Positions 1 to 8,815 of a stretch of 40,697 nt of DNA are shown here, piece by piece. A model generated the notes under the pieces. It had not been told where the DNA came from, searched no databases, and saw only the letters and a program-made list of their open reading frames with translations. Where the stretch lies: NCBI GenBank assembly GCA_003221195.1, contig QHQO01000031.1, forward strand, positions 1 to 40,697. Reading direction: 5' to 3'. The translations under genes were made by a program, and so were the position numbers. Source of the DNA: Verrucomicrobiota bacterium (GTDB taxonomy: Bacteria > Verrucomicrobiota > Verrucomicrobiia > Chthoniobacterales > UBA10450). How positions within the stretch are numbered: position 1 is the first letter of the stretch; every line of letters begins with the position of its first letter.

Positions 1-840
1 AATCGAGTGCGTTTTATCGCTGGCGAGAAGGGAAACGCGCCGAAGCGAATTTAGAAATGTTTCGCGCTCGAGTTTTATCCGCTCTTTTGCCTCTGATGGA
101 ATGACCTGGCGATAGTTTGGGTAATTGCCTTCGATCAATTTCGAGACGAGCAGCGTTTTATTGAGATCGAATGCGATCTGCCCGCTGCCCATGCTGACCT
201 TGATTTCGCCATCATCAGCAAGCAGGCGTTGTAATTCTGTCACCGCTTTCGTCGGGATAATTAAGTCAGCTTCATGGCTGCGCGGGAATTCCAGTTCGAT
301 TTCGCCCATAGCGAGCCGACGCCCATCCGTCGCCACCAGCGTCAGCTTGTTGTCCTTAAAACTGAAAAGAACCCCGTTGAGGACGTAGCGAGTTTCGTCC
401 GTCGAGATTGCGTACGAAGTCTTGCGCAGTCCGTCGCGCAAATCTTTCTGCCGGATGGTGACAACTTTCGCATCCTCGAATTTTGGCAGCGGCGGAAATT
501 CTTCTTCGGGCAGCCCGAGGATTTTGAAAAAGCTTTGGCCGCTCCGGATGGAAGCAGCGTTCTTTCCGTTAACATCTACCTGAATTTCACTCGAAGGCAG
601 TTCACGGACGATGTTGAAGAGGCGGCGGGCAGGGAGTGTGGTCGCCCCTTCTTTTTCTACATCCGCCTCGCAACTGCCGCGAACACCGACATCGAGATCA
701 GTTGTCGTGAGATGGATTTCGTCGCCGTGCGCCTGAAGCAGAACGTTGGAAAGGATGGGAAGAGTGGTGCGCGTGCTGACCACGTTTTGGACCTGCTGCA
801 GGCCTTCGAGCAGTTTTTCTTTCGCGACACTAAATTTCAT
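1..840 (-). CDS. dnaN: DNA polymerase III beta subunit (sliding clamp), 3' end cut by window
   Basis: The sliding clamp encircles DNA and tethers DNA polymerase III. The reverse-strand frame starts at ATG 840 (MKFSVAKEKLLEGLQQVQNV) and stays open for 280 codons to the window edge. Family landmarks are visible: the N-terminal 'LQQVQNVVSTRTTLPILSNVL' type opening, 'TTTDLDVGVRG', 'LPARRLFNIVRELP' and 'DETRYVLNGVLF' at the start of the second domain. A full protein is about 370 residues, so roughly the last 90 (the third domain) are missing. It lies 182 bases downstream of dnaA on the same strand, the classic dnaA-dnaN order. Very confident of the identity; the partial state is due to the window edge, not to a mutation. 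Confidence 0.96.
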   Translation of the reverse strand, partial: MKFSVAKEKLLEGLQQVQNVVSTRTTLPILSNVLLQAHGDEIHLTTTDLDVGVRGSCEADVEKEGATTLPARRLFNIVRELPSSEIQVDVNGKNAASIRSGQSFFKILGLPEEEFPPLPKFEDAKVVTIRQKDLRDGLRKTSYAISTDETRYVLNGVLFSFKDNKLTLVATDGRRLAMGEIELEFPRSHEADLIIPTKAVTELQRLLADDGEIKVSMGSGQIAFDLNKTLLVSKLIEGNYPNYRQVIPSEAKERIKLERETFLNSLRRVSLLASDKTHSI

Positions 841-925
841 TATGACGGTCTAAGATGTAAAGCTTTGGGTTTTGTTCGGCAACAGCAATCTCTCCAATGC
901 CGGGCAAGTCCTCCACGGCGGATTG

Positions 926-952
926 GTCCGGCGGCAAGTCCGCCAGTCGGAC
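926..952. other. Nested inverted repeat in the dnaA-dnaN spacer
   Basis: GTCCG (926-930) can pair with CGGAC (948-952), and GCGG (931-934) with CCGC (940-943), giving a GC-rich hairpin between dnaA and dnaN. No T tract follows on either strand, so a terminator is not supported. It may be a processing or pausing hairpin, or part of a dispersed repeat. Confidence 0.3.
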
Positions 953-1022
953 GGACTCGTCCCGTGGCGACTTTGTAGCTGCGGTAGCCGGAATCGCAAG
1001 CTGGAAACGCACCACTTGAAGC

Positions 1023-2384
1023 TCAACGCTGAAGGGAACTGTCAATGAAGGATATGGTCTGGCGGAGGTTGTCTTGTTCGGCCATCCGTTTCTTCACCAG
1101 TTTGCATGCATGCAATACCGTGCCGTGATCGCGTCCTCCGAATGCGTCGCCAATTTCATTCAACGACGCCTTGGTAAGTTCGCGTGCAAGAAACATCGCC
1201 ACCTGCCGCGGAAAGGCGATGCTGGCGGGACGCCGCTTGCTTGTCATGTCGGCCACGCGCACATCAAAATGCTCAGCCACGCGTCGCTGAATTTGTTCGA
1301 TCGTGATCGAATGGCGTCCTTCCTCCTGCAAAATATCCTTTAGCAAATGTTCCACGACTTCCTGTGTGAGTTCCTTGCCGCTGAGTGACGCAAACGAGGC
1401 GACGCGCATGAGTGCGCCCTCCAGCCGACGCACATTTGTGCGAATACGGCTGGCGAGAAATTGAAAAACTTCGTCCCGCAGTTGGATCTGCATGCCGCGC
1501 GCTTTTTTCCGCAAGATCGCCATGCGCGTCTCGATGTCTGGCGGTTGAAGCTCGGCGGTGAGTCCCCATTCAAAGCGTGAGACTAGCCGGTGCTCCAGAT
1601 TTGCAATCTCGGAAGCAGGTCGATCGCTGGAGAGGACGATCTGTTTATGCCCATCGAAGAGCGTATTGAACGTGTGAAAGAATTCTTCCTGAGAACGCTC
1701 TTTGCCTCCGAGAAATTGGATATCGTCGATCAAGAGGAGATCGACCTGGCGATAACGCTTCCGGAATTTGACCAGATTACTGTGCTGGATCGCGTCGATG
1801 AACTCGTTGATGAACAGTTCGCTCGAGACATAAATCACCTTCACGTTTTTCTTCTTGGCCCAGACGTATTGGCCAATAGCCTGCATCAGGTGGGTCTTAC
1901 CAAGACCGACACCGCCATAAACGAACAGCGGGTTGTACGTGCGCGCGGGCGCCTGCGCCACGGCGAGAGCGGCAGCATGCGCAATTTCATTGTTCGGACC
2001 GACCACGAAAGATTCGAACGTGTTCCGTGGATTGAGCCCAGGGACGGTTGCGCCTGGTTTTGTGTTCGCGGACGGTTCGGGTAAAATTTTCTCCAGCGGC
2101 GCGGCATCCTCGACGGGCATCTGCACGCTGGTTCCCGACGGAGAGCAGAATTTTACCGGACGCGGGCCACCGAGCGTCGTTACAATGGCAGTCTGCAACG
2201 CGGGCATATAATTACTTTCTATCCAAAACTGATAGATGTTGTTTGGAACGCGAAGAGTGAGCGATTTGTCTTTCGCCTCGACAAGTTCGACGGCGGAAAA
2301 CCAGCGTTTAAAGCTGTCAGCGCTGATCTGTGGTTTAAGCGCAGCTGATAATTGCTGCCACAGCTGTGCGCATTTCTTGTCCAT
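1023..2384 (-). CDS. dnaA: Chromosomal replication initiator protein DnaA
   Basis: DnaA binds DnaA boxes at oriC, melts the origin and loads the helicase. The protein is 453 residues from ATG 2384 (MDKKCAQLWQQLSAALKPQI); an in-frame upstream start at 2420 would add 12 residues without family support. Visible parts: N-terminal domain I (about 1-80), a linker, the AAA+ domain with Walker A GGVGLGKTHLMQ and Walker B LLIDDIQFL, and the C-terminal DNA-binding domain with RRPASIAFPRQVAMFLARELT and GGRDHGTVLHACKLV. The last motif has Gly where the common form is DHTTVLHA. Normal length for the family. dnaN follows; the candidate origin lies just upstream. Confidence 0.97.
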   Translation of the reverse strand: MDKKCAQLWQQLSAALKPQISADSFKRWFSAVELVEAKDKSLTLRVPNNIYQFWIESNYMPALQTAIVTTLGGPRPVKFCSPSGTSVQMPVEDAAPLEKILPEPSANTKPGATVPGLNPRNTFESFVVGPNNEIAHAAALAVAQAPARTYNPLFVYGGVGLGKTHLMQAIGQYVWAKKKNVKVIYVSSELFINEFIDAIQHSNLVKFRKRYRQVDLLLIDDIQFLGGKERSQEEFFHTFNTLFDGHKQIVLSSDRPASEIANLEHRLVSRFEWGLTAELQPPDIETRMAILRKKARGMQIQLRDEVFQFLASRIRTNVRRLEGALMRVASFASLSGKELTQEVVEHLLKDILQEEGRHSITIEQIQRRVAEHFDVRVADMTSKRRPASIAFPRQVAMFLARELTKASLNEIGDAFGGRDHGTVLHACKLVKKRMAEQDNLRQTISFIDSSLQR

Positions 2385-2830
2385 AGCAGACTTGTTAACA
2401 GTGTTACACAATCGCCACACTCGCTGATCGCGCGGAAAATCGCTGGGTAAAACCCAGGCAAAGTCGAGCTAATCGCCAGCGTAACTTCCGGGAGGAATCC
2501 TGAAGAAAACGGTCAAAAGTTCGTAAATACGAGGGAAAATGGACTGCGCTGAGCGTTAGCGATTGATTCGATGCCCTAAGGTGGCGTTGCATATTCTGTC
2601 GTTGTTCCGGTGCCTTCTGCGCGTCGTTCATTCTCGCTGCTAAGAGTTTCTCAGAAATGTTCACAACTTATTCACATGCGGTCTTGTTCTGCCTCGCCAG
2701 CGGGCTTGAGACTAGAAATCGCTTTCAAAATCGACAAGAAAAAAATGAACTTTATTTGAAATTTTATTTTCATCGCGGCCAAAAATTTTCTTGACTAGAA
2801 AAAGAAGCGCGCGTGTTGGGAGAGAAAACA
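2385..2830. other. Candidate replication origin (oriC) region upstream of dnaA
   Basis: This stretch, part of the 624 bases without a gene between dnaA and the next ORF, holds one exact match to TTATNCACA at 2668-2676, a 7/9 match one helical turn away at 2657-2665, and another 7/9 match at 2402-2410. An AT-rich tract (about 2735-2800, with runs of A and T) follows and could be the unwinding element. Location next to dnaA-dnaN is typical of origins. Three boxes, of which only one is exact, is thin evidence; GC-skew would be needed. The rest of the gap, 2831-3008, shows nothing I recognise. Confidence 0.5.
2668..2676 (+). promoter_or_regulatory. DnaA box, exact match TTATTCACA
   Basis: TTATTCACA matches the TTATNCACA consensus at all positions. 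A weaker copy (ATGTTCACA) begins 11 bases upstream, i.e. one helical turn, on the same strand. It could serve origin firing, dnaA autoregulation, or both. Confidence 0.5.
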
Positions 2831-3008
2831 AAAAGAACACCCCGCTGCTGATTTTTGGCGCGCGCTCGTCCGTAACATTAGAGCAATGGCCATGGGGAAG
2901 CGATCAATCGATCCGCGTCGCCCTGATGGCATTCCGATTTGACCGAATCGACTCGAGCACGCAATTTTCTCGCCTCCAAAGTGTCACGGGACCTTTGAAA
3001 GATCGAAA

Positions 3009-3599
3009 ATGCGGGCGACGCACACGAAGATAGGGAACTGCGAGGCAAATTGCACCTCTAATTGGAACAGTAGAGCGATACGCCGAATTCTGTCGACCGG
3101 CGTTATTGGCCTTTTTCTTTCTACTGCGCAGGCGTATTCGGTCGATGAGTTGTTGCCGCCGTTCGGCTTTCGTTGGAACGACTCGATGGCGCATGTGGAA
3201 GCGGTGCTGCACGGTGCGAAAGCGAAGATCACCTCGCGAGAAAAAAAGGAGAACCGGAACGTCTGGACAGTGGAAGGACTGCTTCATCCCGGGTTAAAGC
3301 GCACACTGTTTACTTTTAAGCAGAGAGCGCTTGTTGCCGTGGAGCTGCAATATGAATACCCGGATTGGTCAATCGAGCGATATAACCAGCGAATGGGAGA
3401 AATTCGCAAATACTTCGATGAGAAGTACGGGACGGGAAAACTGGTGTCACGTTCGCGCGATACTGATACCGACGTCGTCCAGACGCTGGTTGGCTATCAA
3501 TGGATGGTCGGTGCGACGATGCTCGAGCTTTTTTATTTTTCTGCGCAACACGGCCCGCTGCTTTACCGAACCATTACGGTTGACTATAAGGCGATGTAA
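3009..3599 (+). CDS. Hypothetical secreted protein
   Basis: 196 residues from ATG 3009. I do not recognise the family. Residues about 25-42 form a basic-then-hydrophobic stretch (RRILSTGVIGLFLSTAQA) ending in an AQA|Y signal-peptidase I type site, so the mature protein should be exported. The N-region before it is unusually long (about 24 residues) and a shorter non-ATG start is possible, but no in-frame ATG/GTG/TTG lies between. The mature part is rich in aromatic residues and charged pairs (FGFRWNDSMAHVEAVLHG, ELQYEYPDWS), resembling small periplasmic proteins that track a ligand or surface component; no catalytic motif is visible. No clear ribosome-binding site. Confidence 0.7.
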   Translation: MRATHTKIGNCEANCTSNWNSRAIRRILSTGVIGLFLSTAQAYSVDELLPPFGFRWNDSMAHVEAVLHGAKAKITSREKKENRNVWTVEGLLHPGLKRTLFTFKQRALVAVELQYEYPDWSIERYNQRMGEIRKYFDEKYGTGKLVSRSRDTDTDVVQTLVGYQWMVGATMLELFYFSAQHGPLLYRTITVDYKAM

Positions 3600-3617
3600 T
3601 CGCCTTTGTCGCCACGA

Positions 3618-3634
3618 ATGGCGCGTTTCGCCAT
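3618..3634 (+). terminator. Possible weak terminator hairpin
   Basis: ATGGCG-CGTTT-CGCCAT forms a 6-bp stem 18 bases after the stop of the secreted-protein gene, and a T6 run lies 14 bases further on (3648-3653). The distance is too long for a standard intrinsic terminator, so this is tentative. Confidence 0.3.
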
Positions 3635-3656
3635 CGCTGCTGTTAGCTTTTTTCTA

Positions 3657-3668
3657 GTCTTCGAAGAC
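3657..3668. promoter_or_regulatory. 12-bp perfect palindrome upstream of the proton ATPase
   Basis: GTCTTCGAAGAC is its own reverse complement and sits 47 bases before the ATPase start; GGTCTTC recurs at about 3682-3688. It could be an operator for the ATPase operon. Only position and symmetry support this. Confidence 0.25.
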
Positions 3669-3714
3669 CGGACAGGTTATCAGGTCTTCCGCCAAATGAG
3701 CCGAGGAGTTGTTC

Positions 3715-6237
3715 ATGTCAGCCTCTGACCTTGCCGAATCCGCCAGTCCCAGCGTCGTCGGCATTCTGGGGAAGCTTGGGACCGACCCGAAGACCGGTCT
3801 GAATTCTGTCGAACTACAAGAGCGCCTGAGCAAGTACGGACCGAATGCGCTGCCGGAAGACAAGAAGAGTGTGCTTTCCGGTTTGCTCGCTTATTTTTGG
3901 GGACCCATACCGTGGATGATCGAGGCTGCGGCCCTCATGGCCTTGATTGTTGGAGACTGGGGTGACCTTACGATTATTACCTCGCTTCTGTTATTCAACG
4001 CCTTGTTAGGGTTTTGGGAGGAACACGAAGCTTCCAATGCGCTCGACGCTCTGAAGAATTCTCTGGCCTTAAAGGCGCGCGTGCTTCGGAGTGGAAAATG
4101 GGAGCAAGTCGATGCTCAAACGCTCGTCCCCGGAGATATTGTTCGCTTGTACCTCGGCGACGTAGTTCCGGCGGATTGTAAGCTCATCCGGGGCGATTAC
4201 ATCAGCATCGACCAATCCGCGCTCACGGGAGAATCGCTGCCGGTCAGTAAGAAATCGGGCGATGACGCATACTCGGGGTCTGTCGTCAAAGAGGGAGAAA
4301 TGGTTGCAGTGATTACTGCAACCGGAGCGAACACCTTTTTTGGCCGCACTGCAAAACTGGTGGCAGGCGCCGGAAACGTTTCGCACTTCCAACGGGCGGT
4401 GATGAAGATCGGCAACTTCCTGATTATCCTGGCGCTGGTTTTGGTGGTGATCCTGGTAGCCAGCCGCCTTTTCGATATGCGCGGCCACTACGATCGCGTG
4501 GTTTTGTTAAGGCTCGCCGAAATCGTTCTTATCCTTTTGGTGGCATCAGTGCCAGTGGCCATGTCTGCCGTACTCTCGGTAACGATGGCTCTGGGCGCCC
4601 GGATGCTAGCCAGAAGCAAAGCAATCGTTTCTCGACTCGAGTCAATCGAGGAATTGGCGGGTGTTGATGTGCTTTGCTCCGATAAGACCGGCACGTTGAC
4701 TCAGAACAAGCTGACGCTTGGTGATCCAGAGTCTTGGGCCGGAACTGACGCGGCAACTTTGATTCTCATGGCATCGTTAGCTTCGCGCGCGGCAGACAAC
4801 GATCCCATCGATCTTGCAATATTGGCCGGTTTGAAAGATTCCAACACACTTAAGGACTATCACCAGGAAAAGTATCTCCCGTTCGATCCGGTGAACAAGC
4901 GAACGGAAGCAACGATCAAGGACTCCTCGGGTAAAATTTTTCGAGTTACCAAAGGTGCGCCGCAAGTGATCCTCGCGCTCGCAAATCTCTCCGACAGTGA
5001 CCTCCAGAAAGCCAGCCGGACGGTAGATAGTTTAGCAAGTCATGGCTATCGCACTATTGGTGTTGCTGTCGCGGAAGGCGATAGTCCCTGGGCGTTCCAG
5101 GGAATTCTTCCGCTGCTGGATCCGCCTCGACCGGATTCCAAGAGCACCATAGCAAGGGCTCGCGCCTACGGAGTGAAGGTAAAGATGGTTACCGGTGACA
5201 ACGTCGCCATTGCACGGCAGATCGCTTCGGAACTGGATATGGGCACAAATATCCAGCCGGCAACGGAGCTCTTCCCCGGCGACATTACAAAAGGACAGAT
5301 CCCATTGGATGCAGCTGAGAAAATCGACGAGGCCGATGGATTCGCTCAGGTTTTCCCGGAACACAAATACGCCATTGTAAAAATACTGCAGGAAAACGGC
5401 CACATCGTAGGAATGACCGGTGACGGCGTGAATGACGCTCCTGCCCTCAAGCAAGCGGATGTAGGCATTGCCGTTTCCGGAGCAACCGAAGCAGCCCGAG
5501 CTGCGGCAGCATTAATTCTAACTGCACCCGGTCTTTCAGTCATCATCGAAGGGATCGCCGAAGCCAGGCGCATCTTCGAGCGAATGATGAGTTACGTGTT
5601 ATATCGAATCGCGATGACAATCGCCATCATGGTATTTGTAGTGCTGGCATCGATCTACTATCACTTCTTTCCTCTGACCGCGATTATGCTTATCGCGCTC
5701 GCTCTTCTGGACGATGTCCCTATTATGACCATCGCCTTCGATAACGCCAGTGTGCCACCCCAACCTGTCAAGTGGGAGTTAGATCGTGTGTTAGTCATCT
5801 CTTCGGTTCTGGGTTTGCTTGGAGTTATTCAAAGCTTTGGTCTGCTGTACCTGGGCGACACTCTTCATCACTTAGATCATCCACAACTGCAAACTATGAT
5901 GTTCCTGCAACTCGTAGCAGGTGGTCATCTCTTGTTATTCGTGACCCGCACTCGAAGAGCCTTTTGGAAGCCACCGTATCCGAATACCAAGCTTTTCTTT
6001 GCTATTGTCGTTACCCAAATCGCCGCGGTATTCATGTGCAGTCAAGGTTGGCTAGTGCCACCGCTTCCCTGGACAATCATCGGTTTTGTTTGGGCCTACA
6101 ACCTGGTATGGATGATAGTCCAAGACATAGTAAAGCTGGCGATCTATGGAATGCTGGACCCGGTCCGTTCGTGGAAAACATCGCTTTTCCAGCCCCTTCG
6201 AGTTCCTATGACACGTGGGCCGGAGGCGGTTCGCTAA
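3715..6237 (+). CDS. Plasma-membrane proton-efflux P-type ATPase (type IIIA)
   Basis: Pumps H+ out of the cytoplasm at the expense of ATP. 840 residues from ATG 3715, chosen because GAGGAG at 3703-3708 gives ideal spacing; a TTG two codons earlier overlaps that site. Visible: N-terminal cation-ATPase domain (GPNALPEDKK), first membrane pair (about 60-105), actuator domain with TGES (171-174), phosphorylation site DKTGTLT with Asp at about 323, nucleotide domain with KGAPQ, hinge TGDGVNDAP (Asp about 570), and six C-terminal membrane spans. Length and order fit the fungal/plant-type H+-ATPases that some bacteria and archaea carry. PPK2 starts 20 bases downstream, so the two are probably co-transcribed. 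Proton rather than other cation specificity is from overall resemblance. Confidence 0.92.
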   Translation: MSASDLAESASPSVVGILGKLGTDPKTGLNSVELQERLSKYGPNALPEDKKSVLSGLLAYFWGPIPWMIEAAALMALIVGDWGDLTIITSLLLFNALLGFWEEHEASNALDALKNSLALKARVLRSGKWEQVDAQTLVPGDIVRLYLGDVVPADCKLIRGDYISIDQSALTGESLPVSKKSGDDAYSGSVVKEGEMVAVITATGANTFFGRTAKLVAGAGNVSHFQRAVMKIGNFLIILALVLVVILVASRLFDMRGHYDRVVLLRLAEIVLILLVASVPVAMSAVLSVTMALGARMLARSKAIVSRLESIEELAGVDVLCSDKTGTLTQNKLTLGDPESWAGTDAATLILMASLASRAADNDPIDLAILAGLKDSNTLKDYHQEKYLPFDPVNKRTEATIKDSSGKIFRVTKGAPQVILALANLSDSDLQKASRTVDSLASHGYRTIGVAVAEGDSPWAFQGILPLLDPPRPDSKSTIARARAYGVKVKMVTGDNVAIARQIASELDMGTNIQPATELFPGDITKGQIPLDAAEKIDEADGFAQVFPEHKYAIVKILQENGHIVGMTGDGVNDAPALKQADVGIAVSGATEAARAAAALILTAPGLSVIIEGIAEARRIFERMMSYVLYRIAMTIAIMVFVVLASIYYHFFPLTAIMLIALALLDDVPIMTIAFDNASVPPQPVKWELDRVLVISSVLGLLGVIQSFGLLYLGDTLHHLDHPQLQTMMFLQLVAGGHLLLFVTRTRRAFWKPPYPNTKLFFAIVVTQIAAVFMCSQGWLVPPLPWTIIGFVWAYNLVWMIVQDIVKLAIYGMLDPVRSWKTSLFQPLRVPMTRGPEAVR

Positions 6238-6257
6238 CCTAAGAATCGAGACCTAAC

Positions 6258-7121
6258 ATGTCCAACTACCGAAAAAAATTTGTCGTCAACCCGGGCTCCA
6301 AGATCCGGCTAAAACACTTCGACCCCGACTATCATGGCAAACATGAATCACACAAATCGGCTTTGCCGGAGATTCAGGAGAACCTGAAGAAGATGGATGA
6401 ACTTCAATACCGGATGTATGCGGAGAACAAGCATTCGCTTCTCATTGTGTTGCAGGGGTTGGACGCAGCTGGCAAGGACGGCGTAGTCCGCCACGTCTTG
6501 ACTGGCCTGAATCCATCGGGCTGCGTTTCTACTAACTTCAAGGAACCGACGAAGGTGGAGGTAGCGCACGATTTTCTCTGGCGTGTGCATCCGCATGTGC
6601 CGGCTAAGGGGTCAATCGCAATTTTCAATCGCTCCCACTACGAAGATGTGCTGGTAGTAAGAGTTCACGGCCTGGCGCCGGAAAAGGTGTGGTCAAAACG
6701 TTACGACCAAATAAACGATTTTGAACGGCTGATTGTCACTGAAAACAACACAACGATTCTCAAATTTTTCCTGCACATTTCAAAAGACGAACAGCTTTCC
6801 CGGTTCAAGAAGCGATTGGATGACCCGGAGCGTCAGTGGAAAATCAGCGACTCCGACTATAAGGAACGCGAATATTGGGATGATTACATCAAGACTTTCG
6901 AGGACGTGCTTACTAAAACGAGCACCGAGCAGGCGCCTTGGTTTATCATTCCCTCGAATCATAAGTGGTTTCGGGATTTGGCTATCTCACAGATCATTGT
7001 CCGACAGATGGACGACATGAACATGCAGCTGCCCAAATCGACTGTGAACCTGGCTGAAATTCGTCGTGAATACCATCAGGCGAAGGATGGCGAGAACGCG
7101 CATCGTCGCAAGAAGCGGTAG
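6258..7121 (+). CDS. ppk2: Polyphosphate kinase 2, class III-like
   Basis: Transfers phosphate from polyphosphate to nucleotides. 287 residues from ATG 6258. Walker A GLDAAGKDG (67-75), the aspartate loop and lid-type segment FNRSHYEDVLVVRVHGL (123-139), and DPERQWKISDSDYKEREYW are typical of PPK2. The 'GLDAAGKDG ... FNRSHYEDVL' form matches what I recall of class III enzymes, which can phosphorylate both AMP and ADP; the class is inferred. Normal single-domain length. It sits between the proton ATPase (20 bases upstream) and an MFS gene (2 bases downstream), so polyphosphate-derived ATP might feed the pump when respiration is low; that link is inference. Confidence 0.9.
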   Translation: MSNYRKKFVVNPGSKIRLKHFDPDYHGKHESHKSALPEIQENLKKMDELQYRMYAENKHSLLIVLQGLDAAGKDGVVRHVLTGLNPSGCVSTNFKEPTKVEVAHDFLWRVHPHVPAKGSIAIFNRSHYEDVLVVRVHGLAPEKVWSKRYDQINDFERLIVTENNTTILKFFLHISKDEQLSRFKKRLDDPERQWKISDSDYKEREYWDDYIKTFEDVLTKTSTEQAPWFIIPSNHKWFRDLAISQIIVRQMDDMNMQLPKSTVNLAEIRREYHQAKDGENAHRRKKR

Positions 7122-7123
7122 CA

Positions 7124-8529
7124 TTGGCTGAAATCACACCATCGCAACGTCTGACAGTACTGTTAGATGAGTCGCCGCTAAGGCCGATTCAGCGATGGCT
7201 GTGGCTGCTGTCGACCGGAGGCACGTTACTTGATGGTTTCGTAATTTTTGTTCTTGGCGTGGCGATGCCACTGATCGTCGCTGAGTTTCATCTCACGCCC
7301 GAGGTAGTGGGTCTCATCGGCGCAAGTCTGGTGTTTGGTGCTGTCTTTGGGGCCGGACTCGGCGGGCCGATGGCAGATCATCTTGGCCGAAAGAAGTTGA
7401 TGCTTGCCGACATGATAATCATCGCTGTCGGCGCCGCGACCAGCGCGCTGGCCAATGGATTTCCAATGCTCTTTATCGGCCAACTTCTCGTTGGGGTGGG
7501 AGTCGGCATCGATTTCCCCGCGAGTAGCAGTTACGTTTCGGAAGTGCTGCCGAAACGCAGTCGCGCGCGGACGATGGTCGCAACAATTGCCTGCCAATCA
7601 GTCGGTATGTTGCTTGCCGCCGTGATTGCGCTGTTGCTGCTAAAAATTGTGCACAGCGCTCAGACTTGGCGGCTTTTTTTGGCGACCGAAGCCGTTATTG
7701 CGCTTCTTTTTTCTTGCTGCGTCTTTCGGAACCGGACAGTCCGCACTGGTTGATGACTCGAGGCAGATTCGCCGAGGCAGCGCCGGCCTTCCTTCGGATC
7801 ATGCCCGACCAGCGCGAAGCAGTGTTACAAATTACGAGCAATGCCGCAGATCCAAAAGTTGCAAATTCGGTCTCGCCTTCGAAAGCACCCGGAATAGCGA
7901 TTCTTTTCTCTCGCGCTTATCGAGCTCGTACGGTGCTCGTCGCGGTTCCCTGGTTCTTGATGGATATCGCGACCTACGGCGTAGGACTTTTCACTCCAAT
8001 TATTCTCGGCGCGATTGATGTCTCCACTAAGAGGGTCGGCGTCATCGCCCATGACTTCGCAGACGCGAGACGAAGCGCTGCAATCGATCTATTTCTGCTG
8101 TTCGGTTTTCTTGTAGGGATTTGGGCAGTCCCGCGATTCGGACGCATCCGAATGCAGGTCACCGGTTTCGCGGGTATGACTTTTGGCATGTTGCTGCTTA
8201 TGATCGCCGTTCGGCTGTCGAACTCTTCCGCAGGCGCAGGACACATTCCGCTGGTTTTCGCCGGGTCCATTCTGTTCAACTTGTCAATGAACACCGGACC
8301 TAATTCTACCACGTTCACGCTTGCGCCCATCTTGTTTCCGACGCAATTGCGTGCCACGGCCAGCGGTTTCGCTGCTGGCGTCGCCAAAATTGGAGCGACT
8401 CTTGGCGTGTTTGTTCTGCCAATCTTAAAAGGTAAATGTGGCGTCCCCGCAGTCCTCGGAATGATGGCGGCAGTCAGTGTTTTGGGTCTGGTCGTTACCC
8501 TGGTCTTTGGGCACGAGGATACGGAATAG
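7124..8529 (+). pseudogene. MFS sugar/metabolite transporter, frameshifted at a T6 run
   Basis: Two overlapping frames together make one 12-helix major facilitator protein. The first part (TTG 7124 to stop 7753) holds about 200 residues with the MFS loop signature GGPMADHLGRKKLM and GIDFPASSSYVSEVLPKRSRAR. The rest runs in the -1 frame to 8529 (LLRLSEPDSPHWLMTRGRF onward, then six more helices). The switch occurs at TTTTTT 7707-7712: one extra T would restore WRLFLATEAVIALLF-FLLRLSEPDSPHW as one chain. Both halves look otherwise intact, which favours a very recent mutation or a sequencing/assembly error over an old pseudogene. Substrate unknown. Start TTG lies 2 bases after the ppk2 stop with only a weak upstream purine tract. 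Confidence 0.75.
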
Positions 8530-8815
8530 CCGTGGTGCTGCTCATTCCAACCGGCTCTCCGAGTCAGATTTTGATCGGTAGTGCAAAACGCGATAGCCAA
8601 GCAGCCAATATGAAGATGTCGAGCTCAGCGAAGTCCATTGCCGGACTTGGTTCGTTCATTGCATCAGGTTTGCTCTTTGAGGCCGGAGCTGGAGATTGCG
8701 AAGTTCACTGTGACAGTCGAAAAGGCAGCGGACGGAAATTTTCGCTTCGCCGGGGAGGCCGGTCGGCGGAAGGATCGAATCGCGTGATGAGGAAAGAACT
8801 GTGCGAGTCGAGCAG

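Noticed and set aside
274-978. 234-codon plus-strand frame at the left edge
   Set aside because: Lies antisense to dnaN, whose protein is certain.
830-1045. 71-codon reverse-strand frame between dnaA and dnaN
   Set aside because: It overlaps the ends of both genes, has no recognisable sequence and contains the inverted repeat.
2887-2943. 18-codon ORF (MAMGKRSIDPRRPDGIPI) upstream of the secreted protein
   Set aside because: Too short, no ribosome-binding site; not ribosomal protein L34 although that gene is often beside dnaA.
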